NCBI GenBank assembly: GCA_963726375.1
Contig: CAVSCE010000010.1
Coordinates: forward strand, 1 to 64,000
Origin: UTCFX2 sp963726375
GTDB taxonomy: Bacteria > Chloroflexota > Anaerolineae > Anaerolineales > UBA4823
Direction: 5' to 3'
DNA length: 64,000 nt
The notes under the pieces were generated by a model. That model saw only the letters and a program-made list of their open reading frames with translations. It did no database searches and had not been told where the DNA came from. Positions 34,259-43,250 of the stretch are shown here, one piece after another (the first letter of the stretch is position 1; each line of letters begins with the position of its first letter). A program made the position numbers and the translations under genes.

Positions 34259-35533
34259 TCACCCGCCCAGCTCCACCGCCAGCACGTCGTAATAAGTCCC
34301 CGCCCCAAATCCGTCGATCAGGACGTGGTCGCCGGCACGCAGGTTCTGCAGCTGGCGCAGGAACGCGATCATGTTCGACGCCGCGCTCACGTTGCCGAAC
34401 TCGTCCAGCAGCCACGGCATCGGGATCCGGATTCCCTCTTTCTGCAGGTGCTTCTCCTTGAGCTGGTTGATCTTAAAGTTGGCGTGGTGCACGATCGCGA
34501 CCCGCAGCTCGTGGTTGGAAGTGTGCAGCGCCTCCATTCGCAGGCGGTAGGCGGCGTAAGCTTCTTGAACCGTCTGCACGCCGCTGCGCACGAACAGCTT
34601 GACCATCCCCATCGGTCCCGCCATCACCAGCGGGGCGTCGGTCTCAGGCTCGTGCATCAGCCCGGCAACCCGGTAGTGGTTGCGGCCGCTCTGCGATGCC
34701 TCCGCCAGCGGCAGGTCCTCCCGCCGTTCGCGCGAGTGCGGGTAGAACATCCGCACCTGCAGCACCCCTTCTTCGTCGTAGGTCTCGTGCGTCGCCCCTG
34801 CCAGGAAGCGCAGCGACTCGCCGGGAACCACGCCGATCACACCGGCTCCGTTCCCAAACAGCTGGACCGCGTTGCTGTCCCTCGAGACGATCAGGAACCG
34901 GCTCAGCCCTTCGACTCCGCCGACCAGCACCTTCTTGCCCTGCAGCTCCTCGGCCAGGTTCAGCCCCATCCGCTCGTGGATGCTCAGCAGCGGGTTGAGC
35001 GCCATGTGCAGCCCGGCGACCGAGCTGTCGCAGGCCTTATGCACGCTCATCTTCAGTGCGCCTTCTCGTATGCCTGCCTTCTTGGCAACCACCTCGGTGA
35101 AATCCTCGCTCGCCGGTCCGCTCACCCCCAGCACGACCGCATCCACATCCTTCGTCGTCCAGCCGTTCGCCTCGGCCGCCGCCTGCAGGAACCGGGCGCC
35201 GACCTCGACTTCTAATTGAAAATGCTGCTCAGGAGTAAGAAACGGTACGTGGTGCCGGCGGTTGAACCCCAGCTCGGAGAGGTTCAGCCTCATGCTCTGA
35301 TCCAACGGGCTGCCCAGCCGCTCTTCGATCAGCCGCGGCAGCTCCTGGTTGTCAAAGCTCTGCCCCCAGGTCCCATAAGCGCCTCCGATCCCGACCTGCG
35401 GGTTCGAGACTCGCTCGATCCCGATCGGGACGCCCTCGCCGTACGGCAGCACTTCGACTTTCACGTTCGGCTTATCAAAAAAGGAGGGTGTCCCCTCCCG
35501 GTTTTCGTCCTGTCCTTCTAACATGATCGCCAT
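34259..35533 (-). CDS. 3-oxoacyl-ACP synthase III-like thiolase-fold enzyme
   Basis: Intact, 424 residues, about 90 longer than FabH. The KAS III triad is visible: Cys168 in HKACDSS, His349 in VHHANFKI and Asn381 in GNVSAAS; the GNGAG loop is at 227-231. It would condense acyl groups with a malonyl thioester, in fatty acid, hydrocarbon or secondary metabolism; the long N-terminal extension points to a specialised KAS III rather than housekeeping FabH. ATG 35524 has AAGGA nine bases upstream and is an equally good start. The neighbours give no pathway clue. Confidence 0.85.
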   Translation of the reverse strand: MAIMLEGQDENREGTPSFFDKPNVKVEVLPYGEGVPIGIERVSNPQVGIGGAYGTWGQSFDNQELPRLIEERLGSPLDQSMRLNLSELGFNRRHHVPFLTPEQHFQLEVEVGARFLQAAAEANGWTTKDVDAVVLGVSGPASEDFTEVVAKKAGIREGALKMSVHKACDSSVAGLHMALNPLLSIHERMGLNLAEELQGKKVLVGGVEGLSRFLIVSRDSNAVQLFGNGAGVIGVVPGESLRFLAGATHETYDEEGVLQVRMFYPHSRERREDLPLAEASQSGRNHYRVAGLMHEPETDAPLVMAGPMGMVKLFVRSGVQTVQEAYAAYRLRMEALHTSNHELRVAIVHHANFKINQLKEKHLQKEGIRIPMPWLLDEFGNVSAASNMIAFLRQLQNLRAGDHVLIDGFGAGTYYDVLAVELGG

Positions 35534-35658
35534 CCTTGCACCAATAGGGTCTCAAAGCTAGTTTCTATCGATATTTGTAAAAAGAAAACACTTGATCTCC
35601 GGATTCGTTCCGTTTGAGTCCGCGCCTGAAACCCCCTCGGACGCGATCCAACCGAATT

Positions 35659-35693
35659 CCCCTCTGCCTCAGGGAGAGGGGTAGGGGTGAGGG
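35659..35693. repeat. Palindromic GC-rich intergenic repeat
   Basis: CCCCTCTGCCTCAGGGAGAGGGG followed by TAGGGGTGAGGG. The hairpin sits directly after the stop of the ABM-like gene and may end its transcript. The 'gggagaggggtaggggtgaggg' type is a common dispersed bacterial repeat. Confidence 0.6.
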
Positions 35694-35696
35694 CTC

Positions 35697-35996
35697 TCAC
35701 TTGATATCGCTGAACACAACCTCCCCGTCGTGCCACTCCGGCTCGCCTTCCAGCAGCTTGACGAACTCCTTGTATCGCGCTTCCTGCTTGGGGTCGTCGG
35801 CATTGAGAAAATAGCTCTCGCGCAAATCAAACAGCACCGCCATGTACACCTCGGTCGGATCCTTATCCATCTGGAAGAAGGTTTGGCCGCAATACCCTGC
35901 GATCCCGGCCTCCAATTCAGCCTGTACCAGCTTCTTGAGCGCCTCAAGCTTACCTGGTTTTACTCGTATTCGTGCAACCGTCCCGTACATATCCAC
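35697..35996 (-). CDS. ABM/dimeric alpha-beta barrel domain protein
   Basis: Intact, 99 residues. The pattern MYGTVARIRVKPGKLEALKKLV, a central CGQTFFQMDKDPTEVYMAVLF and a C-terminal EWHDGEVVF fits antibiotic-biosynthesis-monooxygenase-like ferredoxin folds, which act as small monooxygenases, heme-degrading enzymes or stress proteins. No specific catalytic residue set is recognisable, so the function stays open. Confidence 0.72.
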   Translation of the reverse strand: MDMYGTVARIRVKPGKLEALKKLVQAELEAGIAGYCGQTFFQMDKDPTEVYMAVLFDLRESYFLNADDPKQEARYKEFVKLLEGEPEWHDGEVVFSDIK

Positions 35997-36167
35997 CTCC
36001 AGTTCTGCGTGCCTTGTTCCCGGCTCGAGCCTTGCCCCGAGCAGTCTCAGGGACTTGACCGGGCTTTTGACCTGATTATCCGCTGAATGGATAGTATCAT
36101 TATAGGGTGATTATACCCCATAATAGGACAATAATTATCTTAATAAGATAAATTATAGGAGGCTTCA

Positions 36168-36617
36168 TTGCTGAGCGCTCGTTTCATCTCATTATTTTCG
36201 TTGGGGGTCCTCACCGGCGCCGCCCTGGCGGTGCAGAGCGTGCTCAATACTGCGTTGGGTAAGCGAGTCGGCGTTTTCGGCACGCTGCTCGTCTTGACCG
36301 TGGTTGGTATCACGACCTCAGTCCTGCTGGCGTGGGCTTTCCCATCCGAAGCCAGGCTCCGGAACCTGCCGGGACGCGATGAGTGGTACCTGTACCTGGG
36401 GGCGTTCCTGGGGATTGCGATCATGATGGCGCCGGTGCTGCTGGTGCCGCGCATCGGTGCGACTGCGACCCTGACCGCGATGGTCTTCGGGCAGCTCGTG
36501 CTTGCGCTGGTGATGGACCATTTCGGCGTGCTGGGGATCCCGAAGATCGAGGTGAACGCGGCGCGCGCCGCAGGAGTGGCGTTCCTGGTGCTCGGCGCCT
36601 ACCTGATCAGCCGCTGA
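36168..36617 (+). CDS. YdcZ/DUF606-type small DMT transporter
   Basis: Intact, 149 residues, about five hydrophobic helices: SLFSLGVLTGAALAVQSVLN, LGKRVGVFGTLLVLTVVGIT, YLGAFLGIAIMMAPVLLVPRIGA and more. This matches the DUF606 half-size drug/metabolite transporter proteins. TTG start with AGGAGG at 36157-36162. The upstream 60 bp are AT-rich with a near-perfect palindrome TTATCTTA-ATAAGATAA (36136-36152), a possible operator. The 3' end overlaps the convergent DUF1684 gene by 11 bp. Confidence 0.82.
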   Translation: MLSARFISLFSLGVLTGAALAVQSVLNTALGKRVGVFGTLLVLTVVGITTSVLLAWAFPSEARLRNLPGRDEWYLYLGAFLGIAIMMAPVLLVPRIGATATLTAMVFGQLVLALVMDHFGVLGIPKIEVNAARAAGVAFLVLGAYLISR

Positions 36618-37134
36618 CCGGATGAAAGATCTTCTCGCCGGCCCGGATCGGGGCCTTCAGCCGGTTCTCGAACGGCGTCAGCGGGCAGGACCAGCGTTCG
36701 TTGTAAGCGCAGTAGGGATTGTAGGCCATGTTGAAGTCCACCAGCAGCCGGCTGCCGGGCTGCAGCTGCGGCTCCAGGTAGCGCCCGGCGGGGTACGTCT
36801 CGCTCCCGGCCAGGCTGTCGGCAAACGGTAAAAAGAAGCCGTCATCGCTGGAAAAAACCGTCAGCCTCAGAGTCTGCTCGTCGACTTCGAATTCCACCTG
36901 TCCAAGCCGCCGGTACGTCTGGACGTCGCCTGTGGAAGTCTGCATCTCGACCTCCTGAAAATCGGGAAAGGTCCGCAGCTCGAGTGTGAAGCGCAGGGCC
37001 GGGTTGTATGGAAAATACTTCAACCCGTTGAATTCGGCCTGCTGCTCTCGGGTGAGCGGGCTCTGAGGGGGGTGAGCAAAAGCCTCGTCCTTTTTCCGGC
37101 GAAATTCGGCCAGATCGGCCTCGAAATGGTCCAT
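36607..37134 (-). CDS. DUF1684 family protein
   Basis: Intact, 175 residues. The family landmarks are present: RRKKDEAFAHPPQSPL, FNGLKYFPYNPALRF, FLPFADSLAGSETYPAGRYL, LVDFNMAYNPYCAYNERWSC and NRLKAPIRAGEK. The biochemical function of DUF1684 is not established. The conserved N-P-x-C-A-Y block may be a metal or active site. Cytoplasmic; no signal peptide. Confidence 0.88.
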   Translation of the reverse strand: MDHFEADLAEFRRKKDEAFAHPPQSPLTREQQAEFNGLKYFPYNPALRFTLELRTFPDFQEVEMQTSTGDVQTYRRLGQVEFEVDEQTLRLTVFSSDDGFFLPFADSLAGSETYPAGRYLEPQLQPGSRLLVDFNMAYNPYCAYNERWSCPLTPFENRLKAPIRAGEKIFHPVSG

Positions 37135-37174
37135 CGTGCTGCTCCTCAGATAAATAAGACTGAACTACTCTGAT

Positions 37175-37821
37175 ATATTACTACAAATCCAGGGAAATTT
37201 GTTTTCGAAAATCAAAAAATCTTCAAGCTCGATGGCAAAGCCAGGTGAAAAGCCTGCCACGTCAGCCAGGGTCCGCTGCCGCTCTTCACCGACTACTCCT
37301 TCGACAACCTGGGCGTCCCAAAGAATCCTGAGAACCCGATATATGTTGAACATCCCGACTTCGTCGACCCGGGTCTGGGCGGTTTTTTGGAGGCGGCAGG
37401 TTATTCCGAGGCGGAATACATGGCGGAGTGGGGCAAGCACAAGGTGCCCACCCTCCGCAACGTCGACATGCGGCCGATGCCGGATGCCGTCAAAGCCTTC
37501 GGGCACAACGGCTACTTCAAATCGCTGGAAGGGATCGTACACTTTTACAACACCCGCGATGTCCTCCCGGTCTGCCCTGGGCATTACACGGAGGCCGAAG
37601 CCCTGGCTGCAAACTGCTGGCCTGCGCCGGAAGTTGCGGTCAACGTCAACACCGCCGAGCTGGGAAACCTGGGGTTGAGCATGGACGAAGAAGCGGCTCT
37701 CGTCGCTTACATGAAGACGCTCAGCGACGGCTACGTCCCTGCGCCGGTCTCGATGGATCGCTTCTGGGGCGAAGTCAATCTGAGCCTTGAAATGCTCTAT
37801 CTGCCTTCAGTGCAGCACTAG
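37175..37821 (+). pseudogene. 5'-truncated di-heme cytochrome c peroxidase-like remnant with YLPS tail
   Basis: The frame from 37255 to 37821 reads as the C-terminal part of a MauG/CcpA-like di-heme cytochrome: LPLFTDYSFDNLGVPKNPENP, GKHKVPTLRNVDM, FGHNGYFKSLEGIVHFYNTRD. It ends MLYLPSVQH-stop. The only heme motif would be CKACH, but its first Cys position is a TGA (37246-37248), and another in-frame TGA lies just upstream. The N-terminal heme domain is absent. A one-base substitution (TGC to TGA) or an assembly error could explain the stop, but loss of the 5' half is real in this sequence. Confidence 0.7.
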
Positions 37822-37857
37822 CTTTTCCCTCTTTCTCTATCTTCTGATAAATTAACC

Positions 37858-37890
37858 AGACCTGGCAGGTTTCTGAAACCTGCCAGGTCT
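37858..37890. terminator. Bidirectional terminator hairpin
   Basis: Perfect 15-bp stem AGACCTGGCAGGTTT / AAACCTGCCAGGTCT with a 3-nt loop, between the convergent cytochrome remnant and the M4 protein gene. Confidence 0.85.
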
Positions 37891-37941
37891 TTGATTAGTA
37901 AAGTTGTCACTTCTCAACGTCGGAATGCTCCGACCTTCCAG

Positions 37942-40900
37942 CTATCTTTGCACCACCGGTAAATAGAGGTACTGCTGAAGATACTCCTCAACCTTTACGC
38001 TCATGGTATAGGTCTGGTTCAAATCCAGCCCTTCAACCGGAAACAGCTCCAGGTAGTAGCGGATTCCGTCTGGCGGCAGCGTGAATTCGCCGGTCTCGGA
38101 GCGGCTCTGCATCCCCTGCAGGGACGAATTTGCGAAAGGCGCCGGCTTGAAGCTCAAATTCTGGCTCAGCAGCTCCCCTGCGCCGGACTTCGTCCGCTCG
38201 ACCACCTTCCCGCTGCTGTCCACGATCTGGGCGTAGAAGCCCGCCTGCGAGATCAGGTCGATCTGCTGTCGGTAAGCCGGATCGATAGTTCCGCCCCCGC
38301 ACATCGCGCAGCCCGGGAGCGGGAAGCGGATCGGGCTGTCCCGGTTGTACTTCAGCGTGAGCATTTTCAACATCTCCGTCATGATATCGACGTCGTCCTG
38401 GTCGCAGGCCCAGCCCTTCCCATCTCCGTCGATATCTCGCTGGTCGGGGTTGTAGGCCTCCCGGCAGTTGTCTGCCGCGTCCAGGATCCCGTCGTTGTCG
38501 TCGTCGTCGTCGCAGGAGTTGCCCTTGCCGTCCTTGTCTGGATCGCTGTTATCCGTTCCGGAGAAATTCGGGCATAAATCGCAGGCGTCCCCGAACGGAT
38601 CGCCGTCGCTGTTCGCCTGATTGGAGTTTGAAACCAGCGAGCAGTTATCATACCAGTCGCTGACCATATCGTTATCGTCGTCGTTGTCGCATGCGTCGCC
38701 ATTCCCGTCAGCGTCGGTGTCCAGCTGGTCGTGGTTGGTGACCAGCGGGCAGTTGTCCTGGGCGTCTGGGATCAGGTCGTTGTCGTCGTTGTCGTCGCAG
38801 GCGTCGCCCTGTCCGTCCGTGTTGGTATCGCTCTGGAGCGGGTTGCTCACCAGAGGGCAGTTGTCCGCCGCGTCCAGGTCGCCGTCGTTGTCGTCGTCCG
38901 TATCGCACTCGTCACCCTGGCCGTCCTTGTCGGTGTTCATCTGGTCCGGGTTGGATTTCAGCGGGCAGTTGTCCTGGTTGTTGGAGACCTTGTCGCCGTC
39001 CTGGTCGGGGTCGACGTTATTCTCTGTCCCGTCGCAGTCCAGGTCGCCGTTCCCCAGGTCGACTGCGAAGTAGCCGTTGCGCACGTAGCAGAGGTGGTTG
39101 TTCGTGAAGCCGTTCGTGCCCTGCTGGGCCATCTCAGTCGCCGCCGCGACCGCCGCGTTGCGGGCGTCCAGCATGCTCGCGTTCGAAGTCAGCCGCTTGA
39201 GCGTCTTGTAGAAAAGCACCCGCGCCCGCCAGATGCTGATCCCGCCTGACGGGATACGCACGCCATTGAAATCCCCGCCCTCTGTGATGAGGTAGGCAGC
39301 CTTGTTCTGGATCCCGCTGTTTATGTGTACGCCGCCGTTGTCCCAGGCGGTGCCCGGCTAGGACTCTGATTGGTGCTGTTGTACCGGTCAGGCTGAACTG
39401 GCCAGGATTTCGTTGGATCAGCCATATCGCGCCACTGGCCGCCCGGGGTGTCTTCCCCAATCATCCACTCACCTTCCACAAATGCGCCGTTGATATCCGC
39501 AAAGCTCTCGTCCAGCACGCCGGATTGGTCCTTGTATACCAGGTCAGCAGTATAGTCGTTGACCCCGTGGCTGAACTCATGCCCCACAACATCCTGCGTT
39601 GCCTGACCGTCCCCAAATTCGAAGAAGTCGCAGCCTCCCAGCCAATGTGCGTTCGTCCAGTTGGTGCCGACGTTCATGTAGAATTGGATATCGTCCCCGT
39701 CGTCGTCGTAGGAATCGCGCCCCAGGTAGTTCTGCCAGTAGTTGTAGACGTTCTTGATGTAGTTGTAAGCGTTGATCCCTTCCTGGGTCGCGTCGCTGTT
39801 GCAGCCGTCCTCGTCGCACCAGTGGTCGTCGTCGGTCGTCCACCAGTAGTGGTGGCAGTAGTTCCCGGCCCCGGAGTTGTGGTTGACGGTCTCGATGTCG
39901 AGGTCAAAGCCCATCTTGCTGCGAGGCTGCTGGAAGCGCAGCCTGCCTGTGCTCGCGTCGATGTACAGCTCCTCCCCCCGTTCTGGCTGAGGGCGACCAT
40001 CCAGGTCAGGTAGGTGCGCGGGTTATCGCCGTGGAACAGGCTGCGGTTCAGCAGCCTGAGCTGGTCCTCGGAGATGACGGCAGCTCCCGGCTCGCCGAGC
40101 GCCAGCGCGATCTGCCTGGCCCGCTCGGCGGGGATCTGCGGGGTCGGGTCCAGCCTCAGATCGCTCAGGTAGCTCCCGCTCAGCCCGGTGATGTGATCGC
40201 CCAGGAAATGGATGTTAATCTCGGACCCAAGCACCGGGATGCCCGCGTAGCGCTGGCGGAAGAACAGGTCAGCCTCGTCCTCCGACAGGCGAACGAGCTG
40301 CAGCTCTGTCTCCGGATCGGAGATCCGCAGCACGTCGGAATAGGACTGCGTGAACCACAGCGCCCGCCCGAGTGAATCGGTGTATACGGACGGCGGGGTG
40401 ATATCGAATGATCCAAACCGCACCGCGCCGCTCTCGCCGAGCTGGATCGTCGCCTCGCTGCTCGAATCCTCGTTCAGGCGTTCAATCCCAGTCATCTGGC
40501 GGTCGTTAAGTTCCTGGTAGGAGCGCGGCGGAGGCTCGACGACCGGCGAGCATCTCACCACCAGCCGCGGCGGGGTGGCGGACTCCCGGCTGAAGAAATT
40601 GAAGTCCAGCTGCTCGTCCCCGGGGATCAGCGCCAGGCTGGTCGGGTGGAAGACCTGGGTTGCCCACAGGTTGACCAGCGTCGAGACGTCCACCCGCAGG
40701 TAGACCGGCTCGGTCTCGCTCCAGATCGGGCTGTAAGATTTCGTGCCAGACTCGTATCCGGTCGGCGGCTGGTTGTCCCAGGTGACCGTATATTCATCCC
40801 ACTCCTGCGGCAGGCTGGCAGTCCCGAGCAGCAGCGACTGAGATGGGAGGGGCGGGTGGCTCAGCGTCAGCTCCAGCTCGGCCGAGTGGATCACCGCCTC

Positions 40901-42997
40901 CGCCGGGATCCGCCCGTCCAGGTCGAACTTAAGAAAGCTTCGCGACACCGGGCTGCCCGGAGGCGGGCTGTGCTCCACAAACAGCACCTCTCCGCTCCCG
41001 AAGTTCGTGGACGGGTCGTACAGTGCGACGCTCGCGTCTGCGCTCGGGTAGAATACTCCGCCGCAGCCTTCCAGCTCTCCTGGCTGGTCCCAGAAGCGGT
41101 TGCCGGTCAGGTCCTTGCTTTCCAAAGGGATCTCGAATTGGATCCAATCTGACGACTGAACGACACCGGTTGGAGATGAGGCCGCTTCGGAGATGTAGCC
41201 AGGCAGGTTGGTCTCGACGATGCTGTAATACTAATAACCCGCTGGCGCCTCCAAGTCCAAACCAGCCGTCCTCATTCGACAATGTCCTTCCAATCAGCGC
41301 CCCCTGCTGGCCTGCACTGTTCGAGCCGTACAGGCTGACAGCCACCCCAGCCAGCGGCGTCGAATTCGTCGCCCTCCAGCCCTTCGAAGACCATTCCCTC
41401 GATCTGGTTCGGCTGGGATTCCGGCAGGTCCCAGAACCGGTTGCCGGTCAGGTCTTTGCTTTCCAGCGGGATCTCGTACTGGATCCAGTCGTCGCTCAGC
41501 ACGCTGCCCTCCGGTGAGAAAGCCGCCTCGGAGAGGTATCCCGCCGGGTTCGTCTCGACGATGCTGTAGTACTCATAACCCGCCGGCGCGATCAACCCGA
41601 ACCATCCGCCGGGGACGGTCTGCGTGTTTTCCAGCAGCGCCCCCTGCTGGCCGGCGTTGTTCGAGCCGTACAGGCCGACCGTCACCCCCTCCAGCGGCGT
41701 CGTCTCGTCGCCTTCCATCCCTGCGAATACCTTACCCTGGATCCGGTTCAGCCGGACGATCTCGCCGTAGATGTTCTCACCCTGGCTCACATCCCGGCTG
41801 TCCTGCCAGGCGATCAGGTAGCTCAGGTCCCCGCCGGCGGCGATCGTCGGGTGCATCTCCATGCTTCCCAGTCCGGAGCTGAGAATCTCGGCTTCAGGCA
41901 TTGAGCCATCCGTGCGGACACGCCTGCGGTAGACGTTGACATCCTCGCCCGGAACATTCATCTGCCAGGTGACCATGAAATCAACGGCGTGCGATTGAAA
42001 CGCGACCTGCGGAGAGCCGCGGTAGTATGTCCCCAGCTCGGCGATCGCGAAATTCCCCTCGACCAGCGCCCCGGACGCGCCCACCCGCTGTCCGTAGATG
42101 TCTCTGTCCGTGCGCTCGTCCTGCCAGACGACCAGGAATTCGTCTTCGGCCTCGTTGTACGCCAGCTGCGGGAGCATCTGGTCGGCTGAGGCGCTGGAGA
42201 TTGTAATTGGGCCGCCGGTCAGCTCGCCGACAGCGCTTGCCCGCTGCCCGTAGATGTCATAATTCCCGTATTCAGTCTGCTGGTGCCAGACCACCAGGTA
42301 TTCGCCGGTATTTGGGTTGACGCTGACCGCCGCTCCAGATTCGTCGATAGAATCGTCGGCAATATAGAACCCGCCCCCGGTTATCGGCGCTCCATTTGCA
42401 TCCAGCCTCTGGGCGTAGATCTCGGACTGGTCGGCCTGGTAGCGCTCCCATACCGCCAGGTACTCCCCGGAAACCGGGTTGTAGACCAGGTCGGGGAGGC
42501 TGATCGTCAGCCGTGGAGGTGTCGACCGCGATCTCTGAGCCGATGGTGGCTCCGCCGTCGCTCACCCGCCGTGCGTAGATGTTGTGGTCTGTCTCGCTGA
42601 AATAAGCGTCCCAAATGACCAGGAATTCGTAGGATCCGGTCTTGTACGCTGCGGAAGGATTGTCCCGCGGGGGCGGGGTGGAGCCCGAAAGCGTAATCGG
42701 ACCATAGACCGGATTCCCTTCGGAGTTGACGAATTGGGCTTCGATCGTATGGTAAAAAACATCCCCCAAGTTTATGGTGCGACCATAGGTCAGCAGAAAA
42801 AAATCAAGGTCGGGGTCATAACCCAGGTCGGGGCTGTACTCATCTCCGCTGAAGCTTGTGAGCGGAACAGCGCCCTCGGGGATCAGGCTGGAGTTTTCGG
42901 CTGATCGAAATGCGCCCCCTGAAGCGGGGAGTGCCAGAGATACACAAGCAAGCAGAGCAAGTCCAAAAAGCTGCCTGAAAGCTCTTGCGGTCTTCAT
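37942..42997 (-). CDS. Giant secreted M4 metallopeptidase with repeat, Cna-B-like, DNRLRE-like and TSP3 regions, frameshifted
   Basis: About 1685 residues. Order: signal peptide after MKTARAFRQLFGL; 'VVW...IYGQR' repeats (42900-41800); two Cna-B/SdrD-like repeats (GVTVGLYGSN...GYEYYSIVETNP...DLTGNRFWD); a DNRLRE-like domain (SADASVALYDPSTNFGS, FLKFDL); an FTP/propeptide region; a thermolysin-type domain with HEFSHGVNDY, the Glu ligand in VLDESFADING and NGGVHINSG; about six thrombospondin type 3 calcium repeats (DNCPLVSNPLQSDTNTDGQG); a C-terminal domain; YLYLPVVQR-stop. Frames change near 42500, 41290, 41230, 39990 and 39360, but the frame is open from the Cna-B end through DNRLRE into the peptidase, so the fusion is real. 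ATG 42997 has GAGGGAGAG upstream. Paralogous N-terminally to the next gene. Confidence 0.82.
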
Positions 42998-43117
42998 TGT
43001 CTCTCCCTCTGAGGATCCTGATTTGAACGGCTTTTCGCTTTGATCTGGCTGTGGAGGTGAGATGCGGCGGGTGATGGGTGCCGGCTGAAGAAGGAGGAGC
43101 ACAGGTTCCTCCCCCTT

Positions 43118-43146
43118 AGTATATAAAAAACTCGGATCATATGCAA
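43118..43146 (-). promoter_or_regulatory. Promoter of the M4 giant gene
   Basis: Minus strand TTGCAT, 17-bp spacer, TATACT, inside the longer match ACCGCTTGCA...TATACTA shared with the promoter at 47940-47968. Leader about 115 nt. Confidence 0.7.
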
Positions 43147-43166
43147 GCGGTATCTTTAAAAACTTC

Positions 43167-43197
43167 ACCCTGGCAGGTTTCTACTTCCCGCCAGGGT
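43167..43197 (-). terminator. Terminator of the Cna-B array gene
   Basis: ACCCTGGCAGG and CCCGCCAGGGT form an 11-bp stem with one mismatch, followed on the minus strand by GAAGTTTTTAAAG; 54 bp after the stop codon. Confidence 0.75.
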
Positions 43198-43250
43198 TGT
43201 CTGAGATCATTCGACCGTCTGGTTGAATCCCCCTTCACCTTCAATTACCT

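Noticed and set aside
37246..37248. TGA at the heme cysteine as a possible selenocysteine codon
   Set aside because: No SECIS-like hairpin is apparent, the upstream half of the gene is missing, and a substitution or sequencing error is simpler.
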